A DNA stretch of 64,000 nucleotides from UJ101 sp965262705 (GTDB lineage: Bacteria; Bacteroidota; Bacteroidia; Flavobacteriales; UJ101), in NCBI GenBank assembly GCA_965262705.1, contig OZ253556.1, positions 2,232,001 through 2,296,000 of the forward strand, read 5' to 3'. A program made the translations under genes and the position numbers. The notes beneath the pieces are model-generated. The model saw only the letters and a list, made by a program, of their open reading frames with translations, did not search any database and was not told the origin of the DNA. Below are positions 50,287 to 59,733 of this stretch, one piece after another (positions within the stretch are counted from its first letter, which is position 1; the number at the start of each line of letters is the position of its first letter).

Positions 50287-53250
50287 ATGAAGAAAATTGT
50301 ATTGCTAATTTTACTTTTTTCCGGCGTTTTATGGGCGCAGGAAAAAATGCTAAAAGGAACTGTATTCGACTCTGATGGACAACCGTTACCTGATGTCTAC
50401 GTGCAAATAATCGGAGGAAATTCAGTTTCGACTGATGAAAACGGAAATTACTCTGTTAAAGCTAAAGAAGGAGATAGAATTATTTTTTCTTTTCTTGGTT
50501 TTGAAGATAAAACCGTTGCTGTAGGTCAACAGACCATGCTAAACATAACCTTGTCTCAAACTGAAACTATTGGAGAAGTTATCGTTACAGCATTGGGGAT
50601 TAAGAAAGAAAAGAAGGCGCTGACTTATTCTGCTCAAGATGTTAAGGGAGAGGAATTAACCCGGATAAAAGATACGAATCCGATTAACGCACTTTCAGGG
50701 AAAGTTTCTGGACTAACGATCAATCGAAGTACATCAGGTGCTGGAGGCTCGGTTAAAGTCTTATTAAGAGGAAATACTTCAATAGGGAATAATCAACCCT
50801 TATATGTAATAGACGGGATACCGTTTTTAAATAGCTCTCCTACGCAACCGAATAATACCTTCGGAGATAAAAACGCCGGTAATCGCGATGGGGGAGATGC
50901 ACTATCGTTAATAAACCCGGATGACATTGAAAGTATATCTGTGTTGAAAGGGGCATCTGCTTCTGCTTTATACGGAAGTTCAGGGCAAAACGGGGTAATT
51001 GTTATTACCACTAAGAAAGGCAAAGAAGGCGCTTTCCGTGTAAATGTTTCTTCCAGTACCACTGCAGATTTTCCGGCGTATAAGATAAAAGTAAGGGATG
51101 ATTTAAAGCGTAATATAGATGACTTTTTCCAAACAGGTGTTACCAACATTAACGGCATTACCATTTCAGGAGGAACAAACAAGGCACAAACCTATTTTTC
51201 GTATGCTAATACGAATGCCCGAGGAATTATCCCAGAGAATAATCTCATTCGTCATAATCTCAATTTTAAAGAGACAGCGAAATTGTTTAACGATAAATTA
51301 AAGATTGATGCAAATGTGATTCTAAGTACTCAAAAGATTAGAAATAAGCCTATTTCTGGTTTTTATTATAATCCTTTGGTGGGCGTTTATCAATATGACA
51401 AGGAAAACAGTAGGCTTTCTGACTATAAAAATTTCGAAAATCAAAATGGGATACAACGCTGGTGGCGTGCCACTTCGGATTCAGAGCAAAACCCATATTG
51501 GATACTTAATCGCAATGCGACTGTGGACCGTAATGAGAAATTATTTTCTTCCGTTACTTTATCCTATGAAGTAAATTCTTGGTTGAGTTTACAAGCAAGA
51601 GGAAGTATTGATCGAACAAGAAATACTTATGAAAGAAAATCTTATGACTCCACCAACGCAACTTTAGCACCTGCAGGAGGTCGCTATGTTTATAGCGATG
51701 GGGAAGATCAGCAATTATACGCAGACTTTATGGCGACCATTGACAAAGATCTTACAAAAGAGATAAAACTAAATGCTAACCTTGGTGCAACTGCACGAAC
51801 CATTAAAGAAGGAGATGGAGTTTTATTAGATTCAGGGATAAACGGCGGCTTACGCCAAAGAAATGTGTTTAGCCTGCAAAATTTTAATCCTTCACTCAGT
51901 GTGAATTTAAGTCAAAATTTAGTTGCGAGAGAACAAAGACAATCTCTCTTTGTTGCTACACAATTTGGTTATAAAAGCATGCTCTATCTAGATGCCACCG
52001 CAAGACAGGAATTCTCTTCTACGCTTGCTTTTACAAGTAACAAAGGTTATTTTTTCCCCTCTATAGGTTTAACCAGTATTTTGAGCGAAATTTTTAATCT
52101 TGGACGTCAAATAAGTTTTGCTAAAGTTCGTGCCTCTTATGCCGAAGTAGGAAGCCCTGTAAGGCCTTTCTCTACAAATGTAGGATTTAAATTGACAACA
52201 GGAGGGGTCTTAAATCCAGCATCTGCTGTATTTCCTTCAGGTGAATTAAAACCACAACGTCAAAAATCATTCGAGTTGGGTACAACATGGCGATTTTTAA
52301 AAAATAGAATAGGGCTAGACGCTACCTATTATAAAACGAATACAAAAGACCAATATTTCATCATATCTGTTCCAGTAACTACAGGACATTCTCAATCAGC
52401 ATTTAATGCCGGGGATATTCAAAATCAGGGAGTTGAAGTTACTTTTACCAGTACTCCCATCAAAGGGGTTGATTTCCAATGGAATTCAGATATTAATTAT
52501 GCTGTAAATGACAATAAAATAAAAAAACTGTCTGATAAAATTAGTGGCGGATTATATACACTGACCGATGCGTACGTAAATAGTTATGCTTCTTACATAA
52601 GAGAAGGAGGGTCTTATGGAGAAATTTGGGGTAAAAAAGTAGCACGAAATGCTAATGGATTACCTATACTCAACGATGCAGGTACTCCCGTAATAGAAGA
52701 TTTTTCTTATCTTGGAACGGCAACCCCTAAATGGACTTTAGGCTGGAGTAATACTTTTAAATACAAAAATTTTAATTTGAATTTTCTAATCGACGGTCGA
52801 TTTGGAGGAGTTGCTATGAGTATGACGCAGGCTGTTGTTGATCAGGCAGGTAATTCTAACAGATCTGCAGATAGCGATACTATGATTGACGCGGTAACGA
52901 TGACTACAGCCGCTGATGGAACCACAACAGAAGAAATCAAAGAAATCAGCTCGGATAAATACTATCGATCTATTGGTGGGCGAAACGGAGCGACTGCTGA
53001 GTACACCTATGATGCAACCAACATTCGACTGGCAGAGGTCTCGTTGAGTTATAAATTTAACTTATCTAAAAAAGGATTTTTTCATGCTGTCAATGCTTCT
53101 TTAATAGGAAGAAATTTATTCTTCTTTTATAAAGACGCGCCTTATGACCCGAATGTAACCCTAAGTACAGGTAATGGCTTGCAAGGGCTTGACGTATTTG
53201 GGGCTCCTTCTACCCGGAGCCTTGGATTAAATATACAATTATCATTTTAA
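50287..53250 (+). CDS. SusC/RagA-family TonB-linked outer-membrane receptor
   Basis: A 987-residue receptor with a signal peptide (IVLLILLFSGVLWAQ), CarboxypepD_reg-like domain (about 22-100), the SusC signature region around VIVTALGIKKEKKALTYSAQ, a plug (INALSGKVSGLTI; VLLRGNTSIGNNQPLYVIDG; VLKGASASALYGSSGQNGVI) and a beta-barrel ending LGLNIQLSF. SusC proteins form the channel under a SusD lid and import glycans or peptides in a TonB-dependent way. The SusD partner follows after 13 bp. No glycoside hydrolase is adjacent, so the substrate cannot be stated; a peptide or other nutrient is possible. Confidence 0.95.
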   Translation: MKKIVLLILLFSGVLWAQEKMLKGTVFDSDGQPLPDVYVQIIGGNSVSTDENGNYSVKAKEGDRIIFSFLGFEDKTVAVGQQTMLNITLSQTETIGEVIVTALGIKKEKKALTYSAQDVKGEELTRIKDTNPINALSGKVSGLTINRSTSGAGGSVKVLLRGNTSIGNNQPLYVIDGIPFLNSSPTQPNNTFGDKNAGNRDGGDALSLINPDDIESISVLKGASASALYGSSGQNGVIVITTKKGKEGAFRVNVSSSTTADFPAYKIKVRDDLKRNIDDFFQTGVTNINGITISGGTNKAQTYFSYANTNARGIIPENNLIRHNLNFKETAKLFNDKLKIDANVILSTQKIRNKPISGFYYNPLVGVYQYDKENSRLSDYKNFENQNGIQRWWRATSDSEQNPYWILNRNATVDRNEKLFSSVTLSYEVNSWLSLQARGSIDRTRNTYERKSYDSTNATLAPAGGRYVYSDGEDQQLYADFMATIDKDLTKEIKLNANLGATARTIKEGDGVLLDSGINGGLRQRNVFSLQNFNPSLSVNLSQNLVAREQRQSLFVATQFGYKSMLYLDATARQEFSSTLAFTSNKGYFFPSIGLTSILSEIFNLGRQISFAKVRASYAEVGSPVRPFSTNVGFKLTTGGVLNPASAVFPSGELKPQRQKSFELGTTWRFLKNRIGLDATYYKTNTKDQYFIISVPVTTGHSQSAFNAGDIQNQGVEVTFTSTPIKGVDFQWNSDINYAVNDNKIKKLSDKISGGLYTLTDAYVNSYASYIREGGSYGEIWGKKVARNANGLPILNDAGTPVIEDFSYLGTATPKWTLGWSNTFKYKNFNLNFLIDGRFGGVAMSMTQAVVDQAGNSNRSADSDTMIDAVTMTTAADGTTTEEIKEISSDKYYRSIGGRNGATAEYTYDATNIRLAEVSLSYKFNLSKKGFFHAVNASLIGRNLFFFYKDAPYDPNVTLSTGNGLQGLDVFGAPSTRSLGLNIQLSF

Positions 53251-53263
53251 AAAAGTAAGAATA

Positions 53264-54847
53264 ATGAGAATCATAAAAAAAATAATATTACCTGCAGTTT
53301 TGATAACTATTTCTTTGATTAATTGCACAGATGATTTTAAAAAAACAGATACCGACCCGTATGCTTTGAACCCCAAAGATGTAAATGCGGGGGAATACTT
53401 TAACCAGATATTTAATAATATTTATGTGTTTGACCCGGCTGATGTGGCACAATTACAACAAAATTTAAATGCTGATTTATTTTCCGGATATATGACCAAT
53501 CCAAGACCGTTCATAGCTGGAGCTAATAATGGCACCTACGCTTTGGTAGATGGATGGAATGATAAAATATTTAACGTCTTCTATCCGAGTGTTATTCAAA
53601 ACTGCCAGTATATTATAGATATAGCAAAAGATCCGGCGCCGGTATTATATGCACTTGCATTAATATTAAGAGTAGAAGGCGCTCATCGAGTAGCAGATAC
53701 TTTTGGTCCTATTGTTTATACCAAATTTGGCGAAACTACCTCAACACCTGAATACGATTCTTTAGAAAATACGTATCATCAGTTTTTTAAAGATTTAGAT
53801 GAAGCCATTGAAATATTAGAGGAAAACAGCACGGATAAAAGTTTTACTTCTTATGATCAGGTTTATGGAGGGGATTTAATTAAATGGATAAAATTTGCGA
53901 ATTCTTTACGTCTTCGTTTATCCATGCGTATTGCTAATGTAGATCCGTCATTATCTAAAACCGAGGCAGAAAAATCATTAGCCCATCCAACAGGAGTTTT
54001 AGCCTCTAATGATGAAAATTTTTATATTGAAGCAGGTAAGCCTAATCCCCTGGTAACCTTTAATTCTTCATGGGATGATATTCGAATGAACGCCTCCATG
54101 GAATCGATTATGGGAGGGTATGAAGATCCAAGGCTCGCCGTATATTTTCAAACCTCTGGTGTGGTAGAAGGCGAATATAAAGGCATTCGTAACGGACTCC
54201 CGCTATTAAACGGATACGACGATGAGCAGGCGCAAAAAAAACCTTATATAGCGTTTTCTAAATTAGGGGAAATGTATTATAAAGATGGAACGCCCATAAC
54301 CGGAATGCAGTTAATGACCGCTTCAGAGGTTTATTTTCTAAAAGCGGAGGCAGCACTTAAAGGGTATAACAATGCCGGTGATCCTAAAGCTAATTATGAA
54401 GAAGGAATTCGTACTTCTTTCCAGCAATATGGGCTAGAGGCACAAGCAAATGCCTATATAAGCGATGCGGTTAAGAAGCCTAAGGATTATGTAGATCCTA
54501 TAACCTCTTCTAATAATATCGCTGCACAAAGTAGTGTAACCATTGCATGGGATGGTGCATCTTCTGATGAGGAAAAATTAGAGAAAATTATTACCCAGAA
54601 GTGGATTGCTATGTTTCCTGACGGGCAAGAAGCCTGGTCAGAATTTAGAAGAACCGGCTATCCTAAAATTTTTCCGGTGGTTAGCAACCAAAGTAATGGA
54701 ACCATTGACACGGATATACAAATACGTCGTTTAAATTTTCCAATCGGTGAGCGTAACACAAATCCTAAGCAAATTGAAGCTGCCACTAAGCTGCTTAAAG
54801 GCCCTGATAATGGAGGAACACGCCTATGGTGGGATGTAGGCAATTGA
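53264..54847 (+). CDS. SusD/RagB-family nutrient-binding lipoprotein
   Basis: A 527-residue lipoprotein (lipobox SLINC, Cys21) of the SusD-like_2 type. It has TPR-like helical regions with VEGAHRVADTFGPIVYTKFGE, KWIKFANSLRLRLSMRIANV, MTASEVYFLKAEAALKGY and the C-terminal KWIAMFPDGQEAWSEFRRTGYP and RLNFPIGERNTN motifs. It caps the SusC-like barrel encoded directly upstream. A perfect stem-loop terminator follows the stop by 16 bp, closing a two-gene operon. Confidence 0.95.
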   Translation: MRIIKKIILPAVLITISLINCTDDFKKTDTDPYALNPKDVNAGEYFNQIFNNIYVFDPADVAQLQQNLNADLFSGYMTNPRPFIAGANNGTYALVDGWNDKIFNVFYPSVIQNCQYIIDIAKDPAPVLYALALILRVEGAHRVADTFGPIVYTKFGETTSTPEYDSLENTYHQFFKDLDEAIEILEENSTDKSFTSYDQVYGGDLIKWIKFANSLRLRLSMRIANVDPSLSKTEAEKSLAHPTGVLASNDENFYIEAGKPNPLVTFNSSWDDIRMNASMESIMGGYEDPRLAVYFQTSGVVEGEYKGIRNGLPLLNGYDDEQAQKKPYIAFSKLGEMYYKDGTPITGMQLMTASEVYFLKAEAALKGYNNAGDPKANYEEGIRTSFQQYGLEAQANAYISDAVKKPKDYVDPITSSNNIAAQSSVTIAWDGASSDEEKLEKIITQKWIAMFPDGQEAWSEFRRTGYPKIFPVVSNQSNGTIDTDIQIRRLNFPIGERNTNPKQIEAATKLLKGPDNGGTRLWWDVGN

Positions 54848-54862
54848 TTAGATAAATTAAAA

Positions 54863-54922
54863 CAAAAAACGCCGCAGAAGTTTTGAATTACTATAGATTC
54901 AAAACTTCTGCGGCGTTTTTTG
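54863..54922 (+). terminator. Strong intrinsic terminator of SusCD operon
   Basis: A perfect 26-bp stem (AAAACGCCGCAGAAGTTTTG part with its complement), 8-nt loop TACTATAG and T-run TTTTTTGTTTT. The A-rich left foot makes it potentially bidirectional. Confidence 0.92.
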
Positions 54923-54930
54923 TTTTAGTG

Positions 54931-54964
54931 CGAACTTTGCTAAAGTACTTTTTGCAACAGTCTC
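54931..54964 (+). repeat. Family A end fragment
   Basis: GCTAAAGTACTTTTTGCAACAGTCTC, a right end with one mismatch, between the SusCD terminator and the end of the LanC-like gene. Confidence 0.6.
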
Positions 54965-55018
54965 AATTTTTATTTTATGGTCTTTAGCATCCCGAAGTCA
55001 AGACAAAGATTCTACGCA

Positions 55019-56242
55019 TTAAATACCTATTAATAAGGTTTCATTAATTAAAGGTAATTTTTTATCTAAGCCTAACATTAGGCAAATACCAATTCCTGCA
55101 ATCCCCCAGCCATAGGAGAATCTAACTGATGGATTATTCTTATTTTCTACCTGTTCAAAAGCATTGATAAACCCGGCAGTTTTTTTTCGATGAGGTTCTC
55201 TATAAGTAATAATTTGATTAAACCAATAGGTATAAACTTCTTTGTAAGAAGGATGATTACTTCTTCTAAATAACTCCTTAAATATGCAAAAGATACCAGA
55301 AGCGCCGTAAAAGATTCCTCCATCGAAAGTATAGCGAGAATCTTTTTTTCTAAGCGTGCTTGTAGCTAACATATGATCTATTTCTTTTCCTATTGCAGGG
55401 TTTTGTATTATTTTGTTCGCATTATAAAGTGCGAAGAGTATGCCCAGATCTCCATAGCACATGGCAAATTGAGTGGGTTCTTGTTGATTCTTATCAGAAA
55501 AGGTATGAGGAAAATATCCATCAATTAAACTTCTTTTTCTTTTCACCAGGAAGTTTACCGCGTGCTCTAAGAGTTGTTTTTCTTTTATATTGTCATCATT
55601 CATTATCCCTATTTCAAATAGTTTGGTAAGAAAATTAATGATCATTGCTGAGCCGTGGGAAATCCCTAAATATACTTGGTTCAATAGTGCCGGTGCTCTC
55701 CAAAAAACTTCATTTTTTGTCTGATAAATCCCCTCTTTTTTTAAAGAATTCGATATTTCTAATAAGGCATTTTTAGAAAAAGCATCTTTCTCATGGTAAT
55801 ATTTATTTAAGAAAAAATGACCTGCCGATAAGGCGCCGCTAAAAAAGTCGAAATCTTTTTCCTTAAGATTTTGTCTATTTAATTCAACAAGAACACTACT
55901 TATACGTTTATAATGTTCGGTAAAATCGTAGCCATGATTAAATTGATATTGAATAAAAAGCAATCCTTTACCAAAACTGGAAATCACATTTGATAAAGAG
56001 TCTGTTCTATATTTAGGCGTAAATCGGCTGCATTGAGATATTTCGGAAAGTAAATGAATTGAATCTTCTATCATATCCTCGCCTTTAATTATATAGTCAT
56101 TATCTTGATAGAAATGATGGCAGAAAAAGTAGAATAACGCCAATCCCATTTTTCCACTTTCTACTGAAGAATCATTAAATAGAGAATGATTCTTATCAAT
56201 TTCGGAAATTATTTCTAAAAGTATCGGTTCAAGGTTTTTCAT
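55019..56242 (-). CDS. LanC-like lanthionine cyclase family protein, two zinc ligands replaced
   Basis: A 407-residue protein with the repeated alpha-barrel motifs of LanC (SFGKGLLFIQY; FFSGALSAGHFFLN; LGISHGSAMIINFL; MCYGDLGILFALYN; GGIFYGASGIFCIFKELF; RFSYGWGIAGIGICLML). His196 (SHG) and Cys262 (CYG) match conserved LanC positions. The usual Cys-His pair of the CHG motif is Phe311-Tyr312 here, so two of three zinc ligands are missing. The start overlaps the LanB stop by 14 bp. It should act on the LanB-modified peptide, but classical zinc-dependent thiol activation looks impossible. Confidence 0.87.
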   Translation of the reverse strand: MKNLEPILLEIISEIDKNHSLFNDSSVESGKMGLALFYFFCHHFYQDNDYIIKGEDMIEDSIHLLSEISQCSRFTPKYRTDSLSNVISSFGKGLLFIQYQFNHGYDFTEHYKRISSVLVELNRQNLKEKDFDFFSGALSAGHFFLNKYYHEKDAFSKNALLEISNSLKKEGIYQTKNEVFWRAPALLNQVYLGISHGSAMIINFLTKLFEIGIMNDDNIKEKQLLEHAVNFLVKRKRSLIDGYFPHTFSDKNQQEPTQFAMCYGDLGILFALYNANKIIQNPAIGKEIDHMLATSTLRKKDSRYTFDGGIFYGASGIFCIFKELFRRSNHPSYKEVYTYWFNQIITYREPHRKKTAGFINAFEQVENKNNPSVRFSYGWGIAGIGICLMLGLDKKLPLINETLLIGI

Positions 56243-59200
56243 TTCTCTTTAAAATAGAATTATAGGTTTTGTACATAAAAAAATAAATAATGAATTCGTG
56301 CATTCTTGGTTTAATACAAAACCAACGATTCAATGCCATATGGAGATAATTTTTCAGTAAATCAAACAACGCTTGGTTATCAGATAGATTTACTTTAATT
56401 AAAGGTATAATTTTTTTATTGTTATGCGATCTTTCTAAAAAGGGATCTATATAAGATTTAAGTTTTGTATATTTTTTCAGTCGAAGCACATCGTCTAAAA
56501 ATGCTTTATGTGCTCTTAGTTTCTTATCTGCAGAGGCTTTAAATAATTTACTATTTTCTTTACGAGAAGTCTCTACATATTCTGACATAACCCCTTTATA
56601 TAATTTCTCTAATAAAATAACTCTGTCTAACAAGGGAAGGTTAAAATCGTCTAACAAAAGATCAATAGATACCAAACTGACTTTCCATCGAATGTTTTCA
56701 TCGTTTACTTCATTTAATCGCTTAATACATTTCATCACTGCGAGGCTGTCATAATGAAATAACTGCTCCGATAGTTTGATATTATTCGCTCCATAACGTT
56801 CTATTTCTCGTTGGTAGGTTTCCATGCTTAGAGAAAATACATGACCTTCTTTTATGAGCGCTTGCAATTGCTTTCTCAGTTGTGAGATCAGTTTTTGTGT
56901 ATTTTTCGTTTTAACCCTCAGCCGAATATGGTGATCAGGATCTTCATATCGAATAAAAAACCAAAACAAATCGATATTTTCTTTTGCATACTCCTCAATG
57001 AGGGGTTTAATGACCTCCTTTATGACACGATCTCCCATAATATGGCTGCAATAAATCTTAAAGTAGTTCCATTCATCGCCGGGATAAAAATCTCTAATTA
57101 CCGTTTGAGAAATTGTTTTTGTTTCAGCTTTTGGAGGGGTTGAACGATCGGACAAATTGTTCGGTTTTATCAAAGGAAAGACAAATTCTGCAGCATACTT
57201 CTCTTGATTTTTTGAGAGAAAATATGAATCATGTAGCGATTCATATAAAAATGCAGGGTACTTTTTTATTCTTCTGAGTAAAATAGTGAGACAGAGTTCA
57301 TTTGTCGTATCCAAAAGCAGTACATGGTCTCCATCTTTTAAATTACAATATTGAGGAATGTTCAGTGCTTTTATTTTATCTTTTAAAGTGTTTATATTGT
57401 GGTTTTTATTTTTTTCTAATTTCCACCTCGCCTCTGTTAAGATGAGTTCTTTATATTCCACCCTCGGTAAATAGCTCCTGTCATTCAATACCGACCAGTC
57501 CCAATGAAAGCCCATATATTTTTCATGGTATTGCAAATCACATAAAAATCTAATGACGGAAAGTTGATTAGTGGTATAATTATAGGCAGAGGATAAACGG
57601 GGCCGTATTTCCTTGTTAAGGGACAGAGACCGCAATATAATTCGGTTTCCTCTAACGCTGATACTTAGATCATTTACATGAATTGTATGATTTTCTTTCT
57701 TACTCTCCGTTACATACGGTATCTCATAATCATAAAAATTGGGTCGTAACAGCACATTACCCAACTGGTCGCTTGGATGATGGATGATCTCGGCAGTTAT
57801 AGCGCCGTTTAAATCTTTTTTTATGCACGGGTCAAGTTTATCCCGCAATTTTTTATCATGATAAGAAAATCTAGATAATATATTATTCATATAAGGAGAG
57901 GGGCAAGAGGCTTTGCAGTGAAACTTAAAAATTCCACGGTCTAAATCCTCAAATGAATGCGTCAGCAAGTCTCCGAATAGATAATAATCCTCGCAAAAAG
58001 GAAACGTTTCCTTAGTAATGGCAGCCCGTGAAAGGTCATCCACTGATAAAACAACGGGTTTTTGAAAGACTGAGTTGAAACGATCAAGGTATTTTTCTAT
58101 TATAATGGAGAGTATAGGCGGTATTTCCAAACGGGGATTATTTTCTTTATAGCTAAAATAAATATCCTTTAACAAAGGGGTTTCTTCAACATTTCCACTG
58201 ACTTGTAAGCCATAACCTACTCCCAATTGAGGATCCAGTGCATGCACCAAAGGCATCTCTTGGTCTTCAAATTTACTGTAATACCGCTTACAGAATGCTG
58301 TTAAGACACCAGAGGATACGCGTTCTGTGAGTCCCTGTAAATCATAGGCGCTTTTTGATAATCTTTGTACTACTTTTTCATGGATATTATTTTTGACCAA
58401 GCGAAGTTGAAGATCTACTTGAAAAAGCTGCGTCTTTTCGTCTAAGATTTTCGGGTATCGATTGGCTAAACTCGCTATATTTTTAACGTCAACCGCCTTT
58501 TGGTTATGCGTTAAAGACGCTTTAAGATCTTCTAACAGCGTATCCTCTATGTCCATCTTCTTCAAATAAACTTCCAGTTCATTAAGAGGATCTCTTATAC
58601 TGGTCATATACGGCGGCAGGCGGTCAACCAATATTTTATTATAAATAAGTGAATGGATATAGGCTTCTATTTCCTGTTTATCAAAATTAGGAAGTTCTTT
58701 TGCAATAATCGCTGTAATTTGAGAAAAATTTAACCCCTCTTTGACCGCTTGAATCACCCTATCTAATATATGGGAATTTTTTGCTTCGGAGATCTCGTAA
58801 TTATAATGCGTATCCCATGCAATAAAACGCAGGGCATTACCGGCTTTATAGAGGGTATTATTCGGATAATATATTATTTTTTTACTGCGGTGGTCCTGCA
58901 GGATTTCATCTTTTATCTTTTTAAGAAAAAGCATGTCGGGCCGAATGATCGGCAAGAGCGCATCTTTATCCCATGCTATATTAGATTTTTGCCGGCTGAC
59001 CTCCCCTGAGGCAAATCCTGCAAATAAGCCATAAGGCGTACACCGGGTGCAAATTCTAATGTAGTATTTATACAGGCTTAGAAGGACTTTATCCTTGCTG
59101 TCAAAAGTAATTTGTTCCTCTTGAAGCCAATTTTTGGCGGTTTTATAAAAATATCTTGAAGAGAAATAAATGGCTTGTAAAAAGCGTTCCTCCCGAAAAA

Positions 59201-59312
59201 TGGCTTTAACGGCTGTAATATCTCTTTGTTTTAAAACTCGGTTCAAAACCCAAAGACGGTCTATGGAAAAACTCGGAACTCTCAATACATAAAAATCGGC
59301 AGGCGTGAGCAT
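56229..59312 (-). CDS. Full-length class I lanthipeptide dehydratase (LanB)
   Basis: A 1027-residue protein with both LanB parts. The N-terminal glutamylation domain shows YKYYIRICTRCTPYGLFAGF (about 82-100) and runs to about residue 700. The C-terminal elimination (SpaB_C/thiopeptide-type) domain, about 745-1015, shows WNYFKIYCSH, FWFFIRYEDPDHHIRLRVK and YQREIERYG. LanB uses glutamyl-tRNA to dehydrate Ser and Thr in the precursor peptide. A single long protein rather than split halves fits the lanthipeptide type. It follows the precursor gene after a hairpin and overlaps the LanC-like gene. Confidence 0.93.
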   Translation of the reverse strand: MLTPADFYVLRVPSFSIDRLWVLNRVLKQRDITAVKAIFREERFLQAIYFSSRYFYKTAKNWLQEEQITFDSKDKVLLSLYKYYIRICTRCTPYGLFAGFASGEVSRQKSNIAWDKDALLPIIRPDMLFLKKIKDEILQDHRSKKIIYYPNNTLYKAGNALRFIAWDTHYNYEISEAKNSHILDRVIQAVKEGLNFSQITAIIAKELPNFDKQEIEAYIHSLIYNKILVDRLPPYMTSIRDPLNELEVYLKKMDIEDTLLEDLKASLTHNQKAVDVKNIASLANRYPKILDEKTQLFQVDLQLRLVKNNIHEKVVQRLSKSAYDLQGLTERVSSGVLTAFCKRYYSKFEDQEMPLVHALDPQLGVGYGLQVSGNVEETPLLKDIYFSYKENNPRLEIPPILSIIIEKYLDRFNSVFQKPVVLSVDDLSRAAITKETFPFCEDYYLFGDLLTHSFEDLDRGIFKFHCKASCPSPYMNNILSRFSYHDKKLRDKLDPCIKKDLNGAITAEIIHHPSDQLGNVLLRPNFYDYEIPYVTESKKENHTIHVNDLSISVRGNRIILRSLSLNKEIRPRLSSAYNYTTNQLSVIRFLCDLQYHEKYMGFHWDWSVLNDRSYLPRVEYKELILTEARWKLEKNKNHNINTLKDKIKALNIPQYCNLKDGDHVLLLDTTNELCLTILLRRIKKYPAFLYESLHDSYFLSKNQEKYAAEFVFPLIKPNNLSDRSTPPKAETKTISQTVIRDFYPGDEWNYFKIYCSHIMGDRVIKEVIKPLIEEYAKENIDLFWFFIRYEDPDHHIRLRVKTKNTQKLISQLRKQLQALIKEGHVFSLSMETYQREIERYGANNIKLSEQLFHYDSLAVMKCIKRLNEVNDENIRWKVSLVSIDLLLDDFNLPLLDRVILLEKLYKGVMSEYVETSRKENSKLFKASADKKLRAHKAFLDDVLRLKKYTKLKSYIDPFLERSHNNKKIIPLIKVNLSDNQALFDLLKNYLHMALNRWFCIKPRMHEFIIYFFMYKTYNSILKRNEKP

Positions 59313-59367
59313 TGTATGGTAAATTATTTTCTGGTTCTAACAAGTAAAATAAAAAGGGGTAAATATA

Positions 59368-59400
59368 AATTGGTCTCCCGTTAAACGAGGGAGACCAATT
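59368..59400 (-). terminator. Hairpin between lanthipeptide precursor and LanB genes
   Basis: A perfect 12-bp stem AATTGGTCTCCC / GGGAGACCAATT with a 9-nt loop, read on the minus strand 18 bp after the precursor stop and followed by TATATTTACCCCTTTTTATT. It is placed to act as a partial terminator or mRNA-stabilising element giving more precursor than enzyme mRNA. Confidence 0.65.
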
Positions 59401-59418
59401 CTTCAACTCAACCTTTCA

Positions 59419-59643
59419 TTAACCTGAGTGGTGAGTTACCGGGTCTTTTGGCTTTGGCGCTTGTTGAATGACAGTTGAGCCAGGTTTTACACATTTGGAA
59501 GTATTACCTGTAATGCAATCGGTAAAATTAGTTGCATCAGCCTTTACATTGTGCCCTCCTCTTACCTTGAGTAACTGCTCGTTATTAAGCCTTGCCACGG
59601 TCTTCTTGTCCAATTGTAATGGACTAAATTTTTTACTATTCAT
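59419..59643 (-). CDS. Class I lanthipeptide-type precursor with Gly-Gly leader
   Basis: A 74-residue peptide. The leader (1-30) has the Bacteroidota form: LQLDKKTVARLNNEQLLKVRGG, with conserved KKT.ARLN.EQL and double Gly at 29-30. The predicted core (31-74) has Cys43 and Cys51 and candidate dehydration sites Thr38, Thr41, Thr45, Thr48, Ser49, Ser56, Thr57, Thr70 and Ser73; the tail is Pro/Lys-rich and ends HHSG. At most two lanthionine rings could form. The LanB and LanC-like genes follow. No matching peptidase-transporter lies within the window. Confidence 0.88.
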   Translation of the reverse strand: MNSKKFSPLQLDKKTVARLNNEQLLKVRGGHNVKADATNFTDCITGNTSKCVKPGSTVIQQAPKPKDPVTHHSG

Positions 59644-59733
59644 AGTAATAAAATTTAAAAATTAATCGCTACTCTTTACAGGATTTTCGCGTACCTCCTT
59701 CAATATATTATGCGCATATATATTTCATATTGA

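Noticed and set aside
59368..59400. Interpretation of the lanA-lanB hairpin as a family A end because it contains GGTCTC
   Set aside because: The GTTGCA part and internal A blocks are absent; the symmetrical short stem fits an RNA hairpin better.
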